From positions 32,478 to 96,477 of the forward strand of contig DAAP01000024.1 in assembly GCA_001701165.1 (NCBI GenBank): a DNA stretch of 64,000 bases, written 5' to 3'. The translations under genes and the position numbers were made by a program. The stretch's first letter is position 1. Each line of letters starts with the position of its first letter. Source of the DNA: Bacteroidales bacterium H4 (GTDB lineage: Bacteria; Bacteroidota; Bacteroidia; Bacteroidales; Muribaculaceae). The notes beneath the pieces were generated by a model. It was not told where the DNA came from, made no database searches, and saw only the letters and a program-made list of their open reading frames with translations. This document shows, one piece after another, positions 1-7,891 of this stretch.

Positions 1-528
1 TGCACCGAAGCAGAGGCAAGGGTAACTGAGGAACTCACGCCCTTTATCAGCGGCGACTTCCGCATTTCATCGGTAGTCACCACCAAAATATCGGAAATCT
101 TTTGGGATGCGTCCGGCGACCGCTTCTACAAGGTCAAGGTTAATTTCATCACCCTTGACGAAAAGACCGCTACCGAAAAGCGGACAGCAACCTACATCCT
201 CGTGCAGGCTTCCAGTTTCAAAGAGGCATACGACAATTTCATTGACGGCATGAAAGGTACGATGGCCGACTATGAGATTGAGGCTATCAACGAAACAAAA
301 CTGGTCGATGTGTACCGCGCCAACCTTGCCTCGGAAGCCGAAAGGGAAGCAGACAATATGTTGCGTGACCCCAAAGTTCAGCGTCACGTCAAGAAGTTCG
401 TAGATGCCTGCGCCGAGGGCGGTGTTGAGAGTGTCACCATGACTGCCTGCGATGGCAAGAGCGTCAAGTCTGCCAAGATCGAGATTTCCCAAAAGGGCAA
501 CAAGCCTAAACCAAACGACAATGGGTAA
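1..528 (+). CDS. DUF4494 domain protein (5' end outside window)
   Basis: The reading frame is open from the first base, so the gene is cut by the window edge; about 175 residues are visible. The segment from TEAEARVTEELTPFISG through VNFITLDEK, KRTATYILVQ and FIDGMKGTMADYEI matches my memory of the DUF4494 family of Bacteroidales phages and mobile elements, whose function is unknown. The tail (residues about 110-175) is charged and ends in a Lys/Asn/Pro-rich stretch. It heads the visible part of the early (+) operon and its stop overlaps the ATG of the DUF1064 gene, which suggests translational coupling. Position next to a resolvase-type nuclease and a helicase loader hints at recombination or replication, but that is inference. 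Confidence 0.85.
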   Translation, partial: CTEAEARVTEELTPFISGDFRISSVVTTKISEIFWDASGDRFYKVKVNFITLDEKTATEKRTATYILVQASSFKEAYDNFIDGMKGTMADYEIEAINETKLVDVYRANLASEAEREADNMLRDPKVQRHVKKFVDACAEGGVESVTMTACDGKSVKSAKIEISQKGNKPKPNDNG

Positions 529-964
529 GCGTGCTAACAGAGTGGCTTTGCTTGCCAGACTCGGATATGAGGTTAAGAAAGATGCACTCTCTGCGCTCTC
601 TGCCCCTGCCAAAAAGAACAAGTACGGCGCACAACGTGTCGGCGGTCATGCCTCTCAAAAGGAGCATGACCGCTCCAACCAACTCAAGTTGTGGCAACGC
701 GCAGGTGTCATCTCCAATCTCCGTGAGCAGGTGTCCTTTGAACTTATCCCTGCCCAGTACGGCGAATGTGGCACCGACCTCAAAGGGAAACCTGTCCGCG
801 TCTGCATTGAGAAAGCCTGCAAGTACATTGCCGACTTTGTCTATACCGACAACGAAACCGGGCAGACCATTGTCGAGGACACGAAAGGTGTACGCACAAA
901 GGAATATATAATCAAGCGGAAACTAATGCTCTACCTGCATGGCATCCGCATAAAGGAAGTCTGA
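521..964 (+). CDS. DUF1064 family nuclease-like protein
   Basis: This 147-residue protein fits DUF1064, a small phage family with a PD-(D/E)XK-like nuclease fold, often annotated as resolvase-like. Visible hallmarks in order are KYGAQRVGG, SQKEHDRSNQL with a conserved Glu, ISNLREQVSFELIP, YIADFVYTD with the metal-binding Asp, and IVEDTKGVRTKEY, which supplies the (D/E)xK pair. I chose the ATG at 521 (MGKRANRV) because it overlaps the upstream stop; a longer upstream extension in this frame would lie inside DUF4494 and reads as low-complexity basic sequence. The likely role is branch or junction cleavage during phage replication or recombination, inferred from the fold. Confidence 0.8.
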   Translation: MGKRANRVALLARLGYEVKKDALSALSAPAKKNKYGAQRVGGHASQKEHDRSNQLKLWQRAGVISNLREQVSFELIPAQYGECGTDLKGKPVRVCIEKACKYIADFVYTDNETGQTIVEDTKGVRTKEYIIKRKLMLYLHGIRIKEV

Positions 965-967
965 ACT

Positions 968-1558
968 ATGGACCGTGAGAGTTTCATATTCTACCGCAGC
1001 TTCTATGAGGCTATCAAATGTATGCCCACTGACGTGCAGGCTGAAATATATCCTGCCATCTGCGAGTATGCTTTGTTCGGGAAACTGCCGAAGAATCTTT
1101 CCGAGGTTGCCAAAGGTATGTTCACGTTGATTAAGCCTAACATTGACGTGAATACCGCTCGGTTTGAGAATGGCAAGAAAGGCGGTCGTAAGAGCCGTGC
1201 CAAAAAGCAGACCGCCACAGCCGAACCTGCCTACACCCTTACCTATGAGCAGGAGGTGGAGCAGATGAGGTCTGATGAGAAATGGCGCAAAACTATCTGC
1301 GAGGATTTCAACATCACTGCGGAAGAGTATGAAAAACGCCTCTCTCGTTTCCTCGATCGCTGTAACGAAGATAAGACACGCAAGGGCAAGGAACATCATG
1401 ATAGTTTCGTGGACTGTCAGAGCCACCTGCGTTACTGGATGACTAAAGCGTACCCGGCAGCTCAGACAAATACCGAGAAAAAATCTGATGACGATGACCC
1501 GCCGTTCCCGACATCCGACTACACTTTCAATGGTGGATTCGGTGGCATGGATGTATAA
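968..1558 (+). CDS. DUF6291 domain protein
   Basis: The N-terminal 75 residues (MDRESFIFYRSFYEAIK, AEIYPAICEYALFG, FTLIKPNIDVNTARFENGKKGGRK) are characteristic of DUF6291, found before DnaC-like genes in many Bacteroidota phages. The GGR-K-rich segment that follows looks DNA-binding. The C-terminal half carries an acidic helical stretch and ends with a Gly-rich GGFGGMDV tail. Similar architecture occurs in replisome organisers that pair with a helicase loader, so replication initiation is a reasonable inference. It lies 3 bases after the nuclease gene and 12 bases before the ATPase gene, in one operon. Confidence 0.8.
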   Translation: MDRESFIFYRSFYEAIKCMPTDVQAEIYPAICEYALFGKLPKNLSEVAKGMFTLIKPNIDVNTARFENGKKGGRKSRAKKQTATAEPAYTLTYEQEVEQMRSDEKWRKTICEDFNITAEEYEKRLSRFLDRCNEDKTRKGKEHHDSFVDCQSHLRYWMTKAYPAAQTNTEKKSDDDDPPFPTSDYTFNGGFGGMDV

Positions 1559-1570
1559 AACAAAATCACA

Positions 1571-2443
1571 ATGGTTACTCCGCTTTCAAAATACCCACGT
1601 TGTCTCATTGACGAACTCGCCAAATATGGTCAAAAGCCTACTGGTGACTTGGACTGGGATAAGTGTGTGCTTGACTGCATGAAGCGCAAAGCCAGTGACT
1701 CTGCGATTTACGCGGCTATGGAAATCGGCAAGGTCATCAAGAAGGCAAATGAAGATAAGGAGAATGAGCGTAAGACGTTTCCTAATCTTTCCGACCCTGC
1801 CGTTTACGAGCTGCATTCCAAACTATTCCTGCATATCGCCAATATCATTGTCATTGAACCGCAAGACCGTGCTTTCATTGTTGACGAGCATAACGAGAAG
1901 ATTCTCCGATTTTTACTCTACTACTTCAACAATTGCAAGTTGGCAGAGGGTGTTTTCCCGGAGCGTGGCTATAAGCTGCATAAGAACATCATGCTACAAG
2001 GTGGCCCCGGCGTTGGCAAGACCATGATAATGCAGTGCTTCTCTGAATATCTGAAACGCATAAACTCACCTCGGTTCTTCCATAATTTGTCAGTGTCGCA
2101 GATGGTGAATTATTACACGATTCATAACAACCTTGACCGCTACACTTTCAATGAAGAAGGTAGTGTTGGTTTCAGACCAACCCCGGAGAATATCTGCCTC
2201 AACGATGTAGGCCTCAACGATGACAGACTTTTCTACGGCACTAACACCGCAGTTCTGACAGATGAATTCCTGCTTGCCCGTAACGACATTTGGGCAGGCT
2301 GGGACAAGTTCGCTCACATCACAACCAACCTTGACGACAAAGCACTCATCAAGCGGTTCACGCAGATTGATAAGTACGGTCGCGTGGTTGACAGATTTAA
2401 GACTTACAATGTAATTCCAATAACTGGCACAAGCCGCAGATAA
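1571..2443 (+). CDS. DnaC-like AAA+ ATPase (putative helicase loader)
   Basis: This 290-residue protein has a Walker A motif GGPGVGKT at about residues 144-151, a Walker B-like ICLNDVGLND near residue 213, a sensor-1-like HITTNLD and an Arg-containing RVVDRF near the C-terminus. That is the arrangement of the DnaC/DnaI helicase-loader class. The N-terminal 130 residues are helical with no recognised domain, as expected for a partner-binding region. It follows a DUF6291 gene, a common replication-initiator position. It probably loads the host replicative helicase at the phage origin. No helicase gene is visible in the early operon of this window. Confidence 0.82.
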   Translation: MVTPLSKYPRCLIDELAKYGQKPTGDLDWDKCVLDCMKRKASDSAIYAAMEIGKVIKKANEDKENERKTFPNLSDPAVYELHSKLFLHIANIIVIEPQDRAFIVDEHNEKILRFLLYYFNNCKLAEGVFPERGYKLHKNIMLQGGPGVGKTMIMQCFSEYLKRINSPRFFHNLSVSQMVNYYTIHNNLDRYTFNEEGSVGFRPTPENICLNDVGLNDDRLFYGTNTAVLTDEFLLARNDIWAGWDKFAHITTNLDDKALIKRFTQIDKYGRVVDRFKTYNVIPITGTSRR

Positions 2444-2454
2444 GAACAATACAG

Positions 2455-2700
2455 ATGGAAAAAATGACTCCCGAATTTAAGGCTCTGCAAAAGAAAATCA
2501 ATAAAGCCGTAGCAGATGCCAACCTGCCAGAGCAACAGCAGTATGCTTTGCTTGCAGGCTGTATAGCACAAGTCTTAAACACTCATCATCCTTGTGATTT
2601 TGAAGCGATGAGAGTTCGTATGGCTATAGTATGTGAAAGCATGATGGCTTCGGTCGATGCCGCAGAACGAATGTTTAAGAAATTCATCAATAAACAATGA
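2455..2700 (+). CDS. small helical early protein, unknown
   Basis: An 81-residue protein that I do not recognise. It is predicted to be almost entirely helical (FKALQKKINKAVADANL, QQYALLAGCIAQVL, MRVRMAIVCESMMASVDAAERMF), with two Cys and many Met. The start ATG is 12 bases after the ATPase stop and the gene ends by overlapping the next start (ATGA), so it belongs to the same operon. No signal peptide or membrane segment is seen. Its coding status rests on operon position and regular amino-acid composition. Confidence 0.7.
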   Translation: MEKMTPEFKALQKKINKAVADANLPEQQQYALLAGCIAQVLNTHHPCDFEAMRVRMAIVCESMMASVDAAERMFKKFINKQ

Positions 2701-2906
2701 AACCAACTGAAGAAGTGATACTGACCCACGCTCAAGAAGCCAACCACAATGCTGAACGCGCCTACTGGTGGATGAAAGGTATTGACCGCGAAGAGGCTCA
2801 ACGCCTCGGCGTGGCCGACATGGTTCAGTCGGTTCTCTCGCTCCTGCAAAAGGTTGACAACATCACAATAGACATTCAAATAACAATTAAACAAAAATCA
2901 ATATGA
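2697..2906 (+). CDS. small early protein, unknown
   Basis: A 69-residue protein without a recognised family. The first 30 residues (THAQEANHNAERAYWWMKG) carry a His/Trp-rich helix and the C-terminal third (VLSLLQKVDNITIDIQITIKQ) alternates like a beta strand. Start and stop overlap both neighbours by four bases (ATGA), which argues for translational coupling and real coding. No catalytic motif can be seen. Confidence 0.65.
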   Translation: MKPTEEVILTHAQEANHNAERAYWWMKGIDREEAQRLGVADMVQSVLSLLQKVDNITIDIQITIKQKSI

Positions 2907-3274
2907 CAATCGTATCAACCCTATCAATCTGCCTCGCGGTCGTATGTGCTTTCCTGCTCGGTCGCTCGGTAGTCATCAGCACCCTGCGCGACAATAAAAA
3001 CAAGACCCTCAAAACCGAGATAAAGACCCTCAATCGCCGTCTTGACTACATCGCCGACTCTGCCAAATGTAACCGAAACTACAAGGTGGAGGAAGATGAA
3101 GAGGCAAAGGTTTATAATGTAGTTATGTCAGTGACTATTCATCAGTGGAAAGGCTGTTGCTATGCCATTGATGCCATTCATCCCTGCCTTATCAAGGCTT
3201 TCCCTTTCTACGATGACAAGGAGTTTGCCAAAAACGAAGCCGAGGAACTACTCGATAAACTCAACGAGAAATGA
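2903..3274 (+). CDS. membrane-anchored early protein, unknown
   Basis: A 123-residue protein with one N-terminal membrane segment (about residues 3-24, STLSICLAVVCAFLLG), then a short helix (LKTEIKTLNRRLDYIAD) and a small alpha/beta C-terminal part (YNVVMSVTIHQWKGCCYAID). The anchor without a clear cleavage site suggests an inner-membrane protein with the C-terminal domain on one face. It is coupled to the ASCH gene by ATGA overlap. I do not recognise the family; a membrane role such as superinfection exclusion would be a guess. Confidence 0.65.
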   Translation: MTIVSTLSICLAVVCAFLLGRSVVISTLRDNKNKTLKTEIKTLNRRLDYIADSAKCNRNYKVEEDEEAKVYNVVMSVTIHQWKGCCYAIDAIHPCLIKAFPFYDDKEFAKNEAEELLDKLNEK

Positions 3275-3687
3275 AAGTTCTTGACCTGCCACTCAAAGGT
3301 AAGTGGTACGACATGATAGCAAGTGGCGAGAAGCGCGAGGAATACCGCGAGATAAAGCCGTATTGGATAAAACGCATAATGAAATGCGTAGCATGGTGTA
3401 GTAAAGGGCTTTTGCAAGCAGAATGCAAACTCGGATATTATTGCTATGATAATCTTGTGACCGGTAAAAGATTGTGTTATTCCCAACAGAATGGTGGTGC
3501 TTGTTGCGGAAACATAGCTGACTTCACGGCAATTAGTGGCGGCTACACTCACGTCCGCTTCCGCCGAGGCTACACCAATACCACGATGCTCTTCAAATGC
3601 GAGGGCATAACAATCGGCAAAGGCAATCCCGACTGGGGCGCACCCAAAGAAGAAGTATTCATCATCAAGTTAGGAGAACGAATATGA
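3271..3687 (+). CDS. ASCH domain protein
   Basis: This 138-residue protein begins VLDLPLKGKWYDMIASGEK REEYREIKPYW, the hallmark N-terminus of ASCH domains (a PUA-like fold). ASCH proteins bind RNA or modified nucleosides, and some bacterial members are N4-acetylcytidine amidohydrolases. The C-terminal half has FKCEGITIGKGNPDWG and EEVFIIKLGERI, which complete the beta-barrel. Several Cys (CVAWC, YYCYD, ACCGN) lie in the middle. It is linked by ATGA overlap to both neighbours. A role in nucleic-acid modification or translation during infection is inference. Confidence 0.8.
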   Translation: MKVLDLPLKGKWYDMIASGEKREEYREIKPYWIKRIMKCVAWCSKGLLQAECKLGYYCYDNLVTGKRLCYSQQNGGACCGNIADFTAISGGYTHVRFRRGYTNTTMLFKCEGITIGKGNPDWGAPKEEVFIIKLGERI

Positions 3688-4058
3688 GCAAACAACAATG
3701 TGAAATCTGCGGTCAGATGAAAACTCCGCAGGAAATGTCGAAGTCCTACAAGCACCGCTGTAAGGAGTGTGTCGCCCGGCTCACTCGCATAGACAGACAA
3801 GCAGCCAAACAGCGTGCTGAACATCTCAAACAGCAACTGGAGAGAACCGGCTACGCTCTGTCCTCGCCCGAAGATAGACGCAAGGAGCGTATTCTAATCG
3901 CCTCATTCGCCATGCAGGGGATGATTGCCAACGATAGGTTCTACTATGCTCTGCTGGACAAAGGAAATCACGCAAAGGCATTGGCGGTTACTTCTCTCAA
4001 GTTCGCTGACGCTCTGCTTGCCGAGGTTGACAATGAGAAAGGAGGTAGCGATGATTGA
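3684..4058 (+). CDS. zinc-finger small protein, unknown
   Basis: This 124-residue protein starts at the ATG overlapping the ASCH stop. It carries an N-terminal CEICG plus CKECV pair (residues about 5-30), a likely treble-clef or ribbon zinc site resembling those of HNH-like and recombination-associated phage proteins. The rest is helical, with a basic stretch (RIDRQAAKQRAEHLKQQ) and a hydrophobic helix near residue 75. No HNH catalytic residues can be picked out. Nucleic-acid binding is plausible. It overlaps the next gene by 8 bases. Confidence 0.65.
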   Translation: MSKQQCEICGQMKTPQEMSKSYKHRCKECVARLTRIDRQAAKQRAEHLKQQLERTGYALSSPEDRRKERILIASFAMQGMIANDRFYYALLDKGNHAKALAVTSLKFADALLAEVDNEKGGSDD

Positions 4059-4329
4059 GTTCCTTGCCCACATCGTATCGGTGGTAATAACAGCCGTGGT
4101 GATAATCATCCTCGTTCATCTGCTCAACCGCTATGAACGGAAGAGAACCGAGAAATACCACATCACTTGCGAGTATATGCGCTACCGCTACTCTTACAAC
4201 AAAATGGACCAGTGTATAGCCGAACTCTGCAAACTGGGTGCTGACGGTTGGGAGATTGCAACCTGCGCAGGCGAAGATAGTTTCGCGGCTTACCTCATCC
4301 TCAAACGTGAAACCCTACATACCTCATAA
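4051..4329 (+). CDS. membrane protein with DUF4177-like domain
   Basis: A 92-residue protein with one N-terminal membrane helix (about residues 4-26, FLAHIVSVVITAVVIIILV) and a C-terminal region, LCKLGADGWEIATCAGED ending in LILKRE, that has the pattern of DUF4177-type small domains (LxxLGxxGWExx...LKR). I chose the ATG at 4051 because a good AGGAGG lies 5-10 bases upstream, rare in this genome; an upstream ATG at 4033 would add six residues. The function of this domain class is not established. Confidence 0.65.
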   Translation: MIEFLAHIVSVVITAVVIIILVHLLNRYERKRTEKYHITCEYMRYRYSYNKMDQCIAELCKLGADGWEIATCAGEDSFAAYLILKRETLHTS

Positions 4330-4333
4330 GGCT

Positions 4334-4822
4334 ATGGAAAAAACGATACTGGACGCTTGCTGCGGTGGCAAGATGTTCTACTTTGATAAGCATGACACAA
4401 GAGTGCTGTTTCAGGATATTCGTAAGATTGACACAACACTTTGTGATGGTCGCTCTTTCAAAGTAGAGCCGGATATAATCGGAGACTTCACCAGTATGTC
4501 TTATCCCGACAATACTTTCCGAATGGTCGTTTTTGACCCTCCACATCTCAAGTATTCGGGAAGTAAAAAAGAATTGGACGGTTGGCAGATGGTAAAGTAT
4601 GGTGCGCTATTGCCCGGATGGAAATCAACCTTGGCCAAGGGGTTCGCAGAATGTTTCAGAGTACTTGTGCCGGGCGGTTTCCTAATATTCAAATGGAATG
4701 AAACTGACATCAAAGTTTCTGAAATTCTTGCTCTAACTCCCGAAAAACCAATCTTCGGTCATATATCGGGAAAACGAGCCAATACTCACTGGATATGCTT
4801 CATGAAAGGAGAACCACAATGA
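4334..4822 (+). CDS. class I SAM-dependent methyltransferase, DPPH type
   Basis: This 162-residue protein has a motif I-like start (ILDACCGGKMF, residues 4-14), an acidic strand (IIGDFTSM) and VVFDPPHL near residue 66, the DPPY-like catalytic motif of N6-adenine or N4-cytosine DNA methyltransferases. VPGGFLIFKWNE follows. The protein is short and has no obvious target-recognition domain, so it resembles stand-alone phage methyltransferases that protect DNA from host restriction. The base modified cannot be told from sequence. The start ATG is 4 bases after the upstream stop. Confidence 0.78.
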   Translation: MEKTILDACCGGKMFYFDKHDTRVLFQDIRKIDTTLCDGRSFKVEPDIIGDFTSMSYPDNTFRMVVFDPPHLKYSGSKKELDGWQMVKYGALLPGWKSTLAKGFAECFRVLVPGGFLIFKWNETDIKVSEILALTPEKPIFGHISGKRANTHWICFMKGEPQ

Positions 4823-5046
4823 CAATCGCAAAACAACTCGCCCTCGTCCTCGTCAAGGAGATAATCGCCAACAAGAGGAACAGCCATATCGCGCCGGACT
4901 ACGCTCTGCGCAATGAGGTCAACTTATTGGTCGGCCAGGCACTCGATTCACTGGTGGCTGACGGCTCTCTCGTTCAGCGTGAGGCATCCGTTAATCGCTA
5001 CATCGCTTATGAGATACCCGAAACGCAGAGCAAACCTGCTCTATAA
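4819..5046 (+). CDS. small winged-helix-like protein
   Basis: A 75-residue protein: a helix (IAKQLALVLVKEIIAN), then NEVNLLVGQALDSLVADGSLVQREASVNRYIAYEI, the helix-turn-helix-wing pattern of small winged-helix proteins. The start at 4819 overlaps the methyltransferase stop. A DNA-binding or regulatory role is inferred from the fold pattern alone. Its 3' end overlaps the next small gene by 38 bases, in another frame. Confidence 0.6.
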   Translation: MTIAKQLALVLVKEIIANKRNSHIAPDYALRNEVNLLVGQALDSLVADGSLVQREASVNRYIAYEIPETQSKPAL

Positions 5047-5185
5047 ACTGCGCCGTAAAGGGATTGAGGCTGACACCAAACAACGTGTCATCTTCATTCC
5101 TTACGGCGAAGAGCCTCGACAATACGTGCAGGCCGTCCGGCTCTGCCGTGAGTTTTATTTCAGTATTCAATTCATTATCACATGA
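5009..5185 (+). CDS. short early protein, unknown
   Basis: A 58-residue frame whose core (YKLRRKGIEADTKQRVIFIPYG, then RQYVQAVRLCREFYFSIQF) reads as a compact beta-alpha unit and resembles small proteins I recall from Bacteroidales phages. The start is uncertain: ATG at 5009 lies inside the previous gene, and the convincing protein-like part begins about residue 10. Its stop overlaps the ATG of the next gene (ATGA), which supports expression. Confidence 0.5.
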   Translation: MRYPKRRANLLYKLRRKGIEADTKQRVIFIPYGEEPRQYVQAVRLCREFYFSIQFIIT

Positions 5186-5415
5186 AGAAAGATGGCAATC
5201 GAATATCGCTAACAATAAAAGAGGCGGACGAGATAAGAGAATATCTCGAAACTCTTTATGCGATGGAAGGAACGCTTGACGAGGAGGATTTCAATTCCGA
5301 ATGTCATCGGGCAGGATTCTATGCCCGGAATATGTGTAAGTTAATCCATGGGCATAGCCATCCGACATGGGATGCCGCAGGCCCAGTCGAACCAAAATAC
5401 AATCCATTGATATGA
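5182..5415 (+). CDS. small early protein, unknown
   Basis: A 77-residue protein with an N-terminal strand-helix (RISLTIKEADEIREYLETLY), an acidic middle (GTLDEEDF) and a His-rich segment (KLIHGHSHPTW). No family is recognised. It overlaps the flanking genes by four bases at each end, so it is translated as part of the operon. The His cluster could bind metal, but there is no further support. Confidence 0.6.
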   Translation: MKKDGNRISLTIKEADEIREYLETLYAMEGTLDEEDFNSECHRAGFYARNMCKLIHGHSHPTWDAAGPVEPKYNPLI

Positions 5416-6314
5416 ATGTAGGTATAGTTGACGTTGATGGGCATAACTTCCCCAACTTCGCACTCATGAAAATATCAGCGTGGCACAAGTCGCAAGGCGA
5501 CAATGTGGAGATTGCGTTGCCCATGTTCGGCAACTATGACCGCGTATATCAGTCCAAGATATTCACGTTCACTCCCGATGAACAAACGGACTGGCAATGT
5601 GAAGTTGTCAAAGGCGGTACTGGCTATGACATTCACAGCCGATTGCCCGAAGAGATTGAGAAATCTACGGCAATGGACTATTCAATCTATCCCCAGTATC
5701 CTTTCTCGATCCAATTCTTTTCTCGCGGTTGCATACGGCATTGTCCGTTCTGCCTCGTCCATGACAAAGAGGGAATGATTCGCCCTATTGAACCGGTCCA
5801 ACTAAACCCCAACGGAGGATGGATTGAGGTGCTTGATAATAATTTCTTCGCCAATCCCGAGTGGCTGGCAGCGGTGCAATATCTTATTGATGCAAAACAG
5901 CCGGTTAATCTCCATGGAGTCGACGTGCGTATCATGAATGAGGAACAGGCGTATTGGCTCAACAGATTGCGGCTTCGACGCAGTATTCATATCGCATGGG
6001 ATATGCCTCAACTCGACCTTACAGACAAACTGCGAGAGGTTACTCGCTATATCAAGCCTTATAAGCTGATGTGCTATATTCTTGTCGGCTTCAACTCCAC
6101 CATAGAGCAGGATATGTTTCGGATTGAAACGCTCCGCTCCTTTGGTATCAAACCATACGTCATGCCGTACCGCGACTTTGAAAACAAGCGCATTCCATCG
6201 CAGTATGAAAAAGACCTCGCCCAGTATGTCAACAAACCGATGATATTCAAATCATGCACCTTTGCTGAGTTTTCTCCGCACAAAGGTTTCAAATGCCAAA
6301 TCTATCTAAAATGA
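5412..6314 (+). CDS. radical SAM protein
   Basis: A 300-residue protein with the radical SAM iron-sulfur motif CxxxCxxC at Cys107, Cys111 and Cys114 (SRGCIRHCPFCLVH). The first 90 residues (VGIVDVDGHNFPNFALMKIS, QGDNVEIA) resemble the Rossmann-like cobalamin-binding N-terminal region seen in B12-type radical SAM enzymes. The later part has a TIM-barrel-like order (EVLDNNFFANPEW, PVNLHGVDVRIM). Such genes recur in Bacteroidota phages, but the substrate is unknown. Its stop overlaps the start of the cytosine methyltransferase (ATGA), so a DNA-modification role is an attractive inference. Confidence 0.8.
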   Translation: MNVGIVDVDGHNFPNFALMKISAWHKSQGDNVEIALPMFGNYDRVYQSKIFTFTPDEQTDWQCEVVKGGTGYDIHSRLPEEIEKSTAMDYSIYPQYPFSIQFFSRGCIRHCPFCLVHDKEGMIRPIEPVQLNPNGGWIEVLDNNFFANPEWLAAVQYLIDAKQPVNLHGVDVRIMNEEQAYWLNRLRLRRSIHIAWDMPQLDLTDKLREVTRYIKPYKLMCYILVGFNSTIEQDMFRIETLRSFGIKPYVMPYRDFENKRIPSQYEKDLAQYVNKPMIFKSCTFAEFSPHKGFKCQIYLK

Positions 6315-7849
6315 AAATCCGCGTCTTTGAAGCCTTTGCTGGCTACGGCTCTCAATCAATCGCCCTTGAGCTGCTTGCCCAAGCGTTCCCCGATTTCCAG
6401 TTTGACACTGTCGGAATATCGGAGATTGACAAGAACGCTATCAAGGCATATCGTACACTTCATGGGAAAGCCATTCCCAACCACGGTGACATAACCAAGA
6501 TAGACTGGACGCAGACCGCCGATTTTGACCTGCTTACATATTCGTTCCCTTGCCAAGACATTCCTTCGGCAGGCAAACAACGTGGTTTCACCGAGGGTAG
6601 CGGTACACGCTCTTCCTGCTTGTGGGCCTGCGCCGATGCTATTGAAACGAAGCATCCACGATTCCTGCTTATGGAGAATGTCAAGGCACTCGCCACGCAA
6701 AAGAAATTCAGCGATGACTTCCGTAGGTGGCGCGAATGGCTAATCAAACACGGCTACACCAATTACTATGCCGTCCTCAATGCAAAGGACTACGGCGTAC
6801 CGCAGAACCGTGAGCGCGTGTTCATGGTGTCGTTTCTCGGTGAGCATACTCCGTACTATTTCCCGGCTCCCTTTGAACTGACGCACCGACTGAAGCACGT
6901 CCTTGAAGATGAGGTTGACGAGAAATACTGGTTACAGCAGGAGCAGATTCGAGCCTTGATTAAACACAACGAGCGCAAGCAGTCCGAGGGTTGCGGATTC
7001 AAGACGAACTTTCAGACTGGCGAGGGCATAAGCGGTGCTATCAAGACCAAAGAAGGGAGCCGCGAATATGATACCTACATTAAAGTGCCGACCTACGGCA
7101 ACAGCCGCCTCAACGCCATGATTGCCGATGGCAAGATTGACCCGGAGCAGACGTTGTGGATTGACTGCTACAACCAACGTGTTGACCCCGACATCGCAGG
7201 CACGATACTGGCTCGAGTAAATGCTACCGGGCATTACCTCGTATCAGACCCTCGCGGCTGCGCTATGCGCGGCCGCCCCGATGCATCGGGGCGAAATTCT
7301 CAGCAGATCGAACTTGGTTCGGATGTTGCCAACGCTCTTACGTCCGTCCAAAAGGATAGCATGGTAGCCGAGGCGCGTGTCATACAGGTCGGCAACCTCA
7401 TAGAAGATTCCGCTTACAAGAACCCACATCGTGGGCGCGTCTATTCCGTTGAGGGCATCGCGCCCTGCCTCAACTGCAACGAGGGAGGTCAGCGTGAAGT
7501 CAAGATTATTCAGCGCGGTCACGGCTATGCCAAAGGCGGTGTATTCGATATTTGCCCGGCTCTCACAACCTCAAAGTGGCAGGACAATCACTTTGCCCTC
7601 ATTGAATACTGGATACGCAAACTTACTCCGCGCGAGTGCTTCCGTTTGATGGACGTACCCGAACACTATATCGACCGACTGCTGTCCGCAGGTATATCCA
7701 ATTCGCAGCTCTATAAACTTGCAGGCAATTCTATCGTGGTCGCCTGCCTCTTCCACATCTTCCGAAAGATGTTCTGCGAAACAGCGAGGGAAAGTTGCTC
7801 CCCGATTTCCCATAGCCGTGAAACCCCGGCGCAGTTGTCGCTTTTCTAA
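6311..7849 (+). CDS. DNA (cytosine-5) methyltransferase
   Basis: A 512-residue enzyme with the ordered C5-methyltransferase motifs: FAGYGSQSIAL (motif I, residues about 9-19), SFPCQDIPSAG with catalytic Cys81 (IV), LMENVKAL (VI), QNRERVFMVSF (VIII) and LAGNSIVVACLF (X). The region between VIII and X, about 280 residues, is the target-recognition part and is longer than in many phage members. I chose the ATG at 6311 rather than 6293 because it forms an ATGA overlap with the radical SAM gene. No restriction endonuclease is adjacent, so it is probably an orphan anti-restriction methylase. The target sequence is unknown. Confidence 0.92.
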   Translation: MKIRVFEAFAGYGSQSIALELLAQAFPDFQFDTVGISEIDKNAIKAYRTLHGKAIPNHGDITKIDWTQTADFDLLTYSFPCQDIPSAGKQRGFTEGSGTRSSCLWACADAIETKHPRFLLMENVKALATQKKFSDDFRRWREWLIKHGYTNYYAVLNAKDYGVPQNRERVFMVSFLGEHTPYYFPAPFELTHRLKHVLEDEVDEKYWLQQEQIRALIKHNERKQSEGCGFKTNFQTGEGISGAIKTKEGSREYDTYIKVPTYGNSRLNAMIADGKIDPEQTLWIDCYNQRVDPDIAGTILARVNATGHYLVSDPRGCAMRGRPDASGRNSQQIELGSDVANALTSVQKDSMVAEARVIQVGNLIEDSAYKNPHRGRVYSVEGIAPCLNCNEGGQREVKIIQRGHGYAKGGVFDICPALTTSKWQDNHFALIEYWIRKLTPRECFRLMDVPEHYIDRLLSAGISNSQLYKLAGNSIVVACLFHIFRKMFCETARESCSPISHSRETPAQLSLF

Positions 7850-7887
7850 ACTTAAAACACCATAACGACTAAATACCAATATCTTTG
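7844..7887 (+). promoter_or_regulatory. late promoter P1 (box-N22-TAnnTTTG)
   Basis: The box TTCTAAACTTAAAA (7844-7857) is followed by exactly 22 bases and then TATCTTTG (7880-7887). The same two-part layout precedes six other transcription units here. The -7 element ends only four bases before the ATG at 7892, so the mRNA should be leaderless or nearly so. Confidence 0.75.
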
Positions 7888-7891
7888 CTCC

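Noticed and set aside
67..621. Minus-strand 184-codon frame opposite DUF4494
   Set aside because: It spans two well-supported plus-strand genes and has no family signal.
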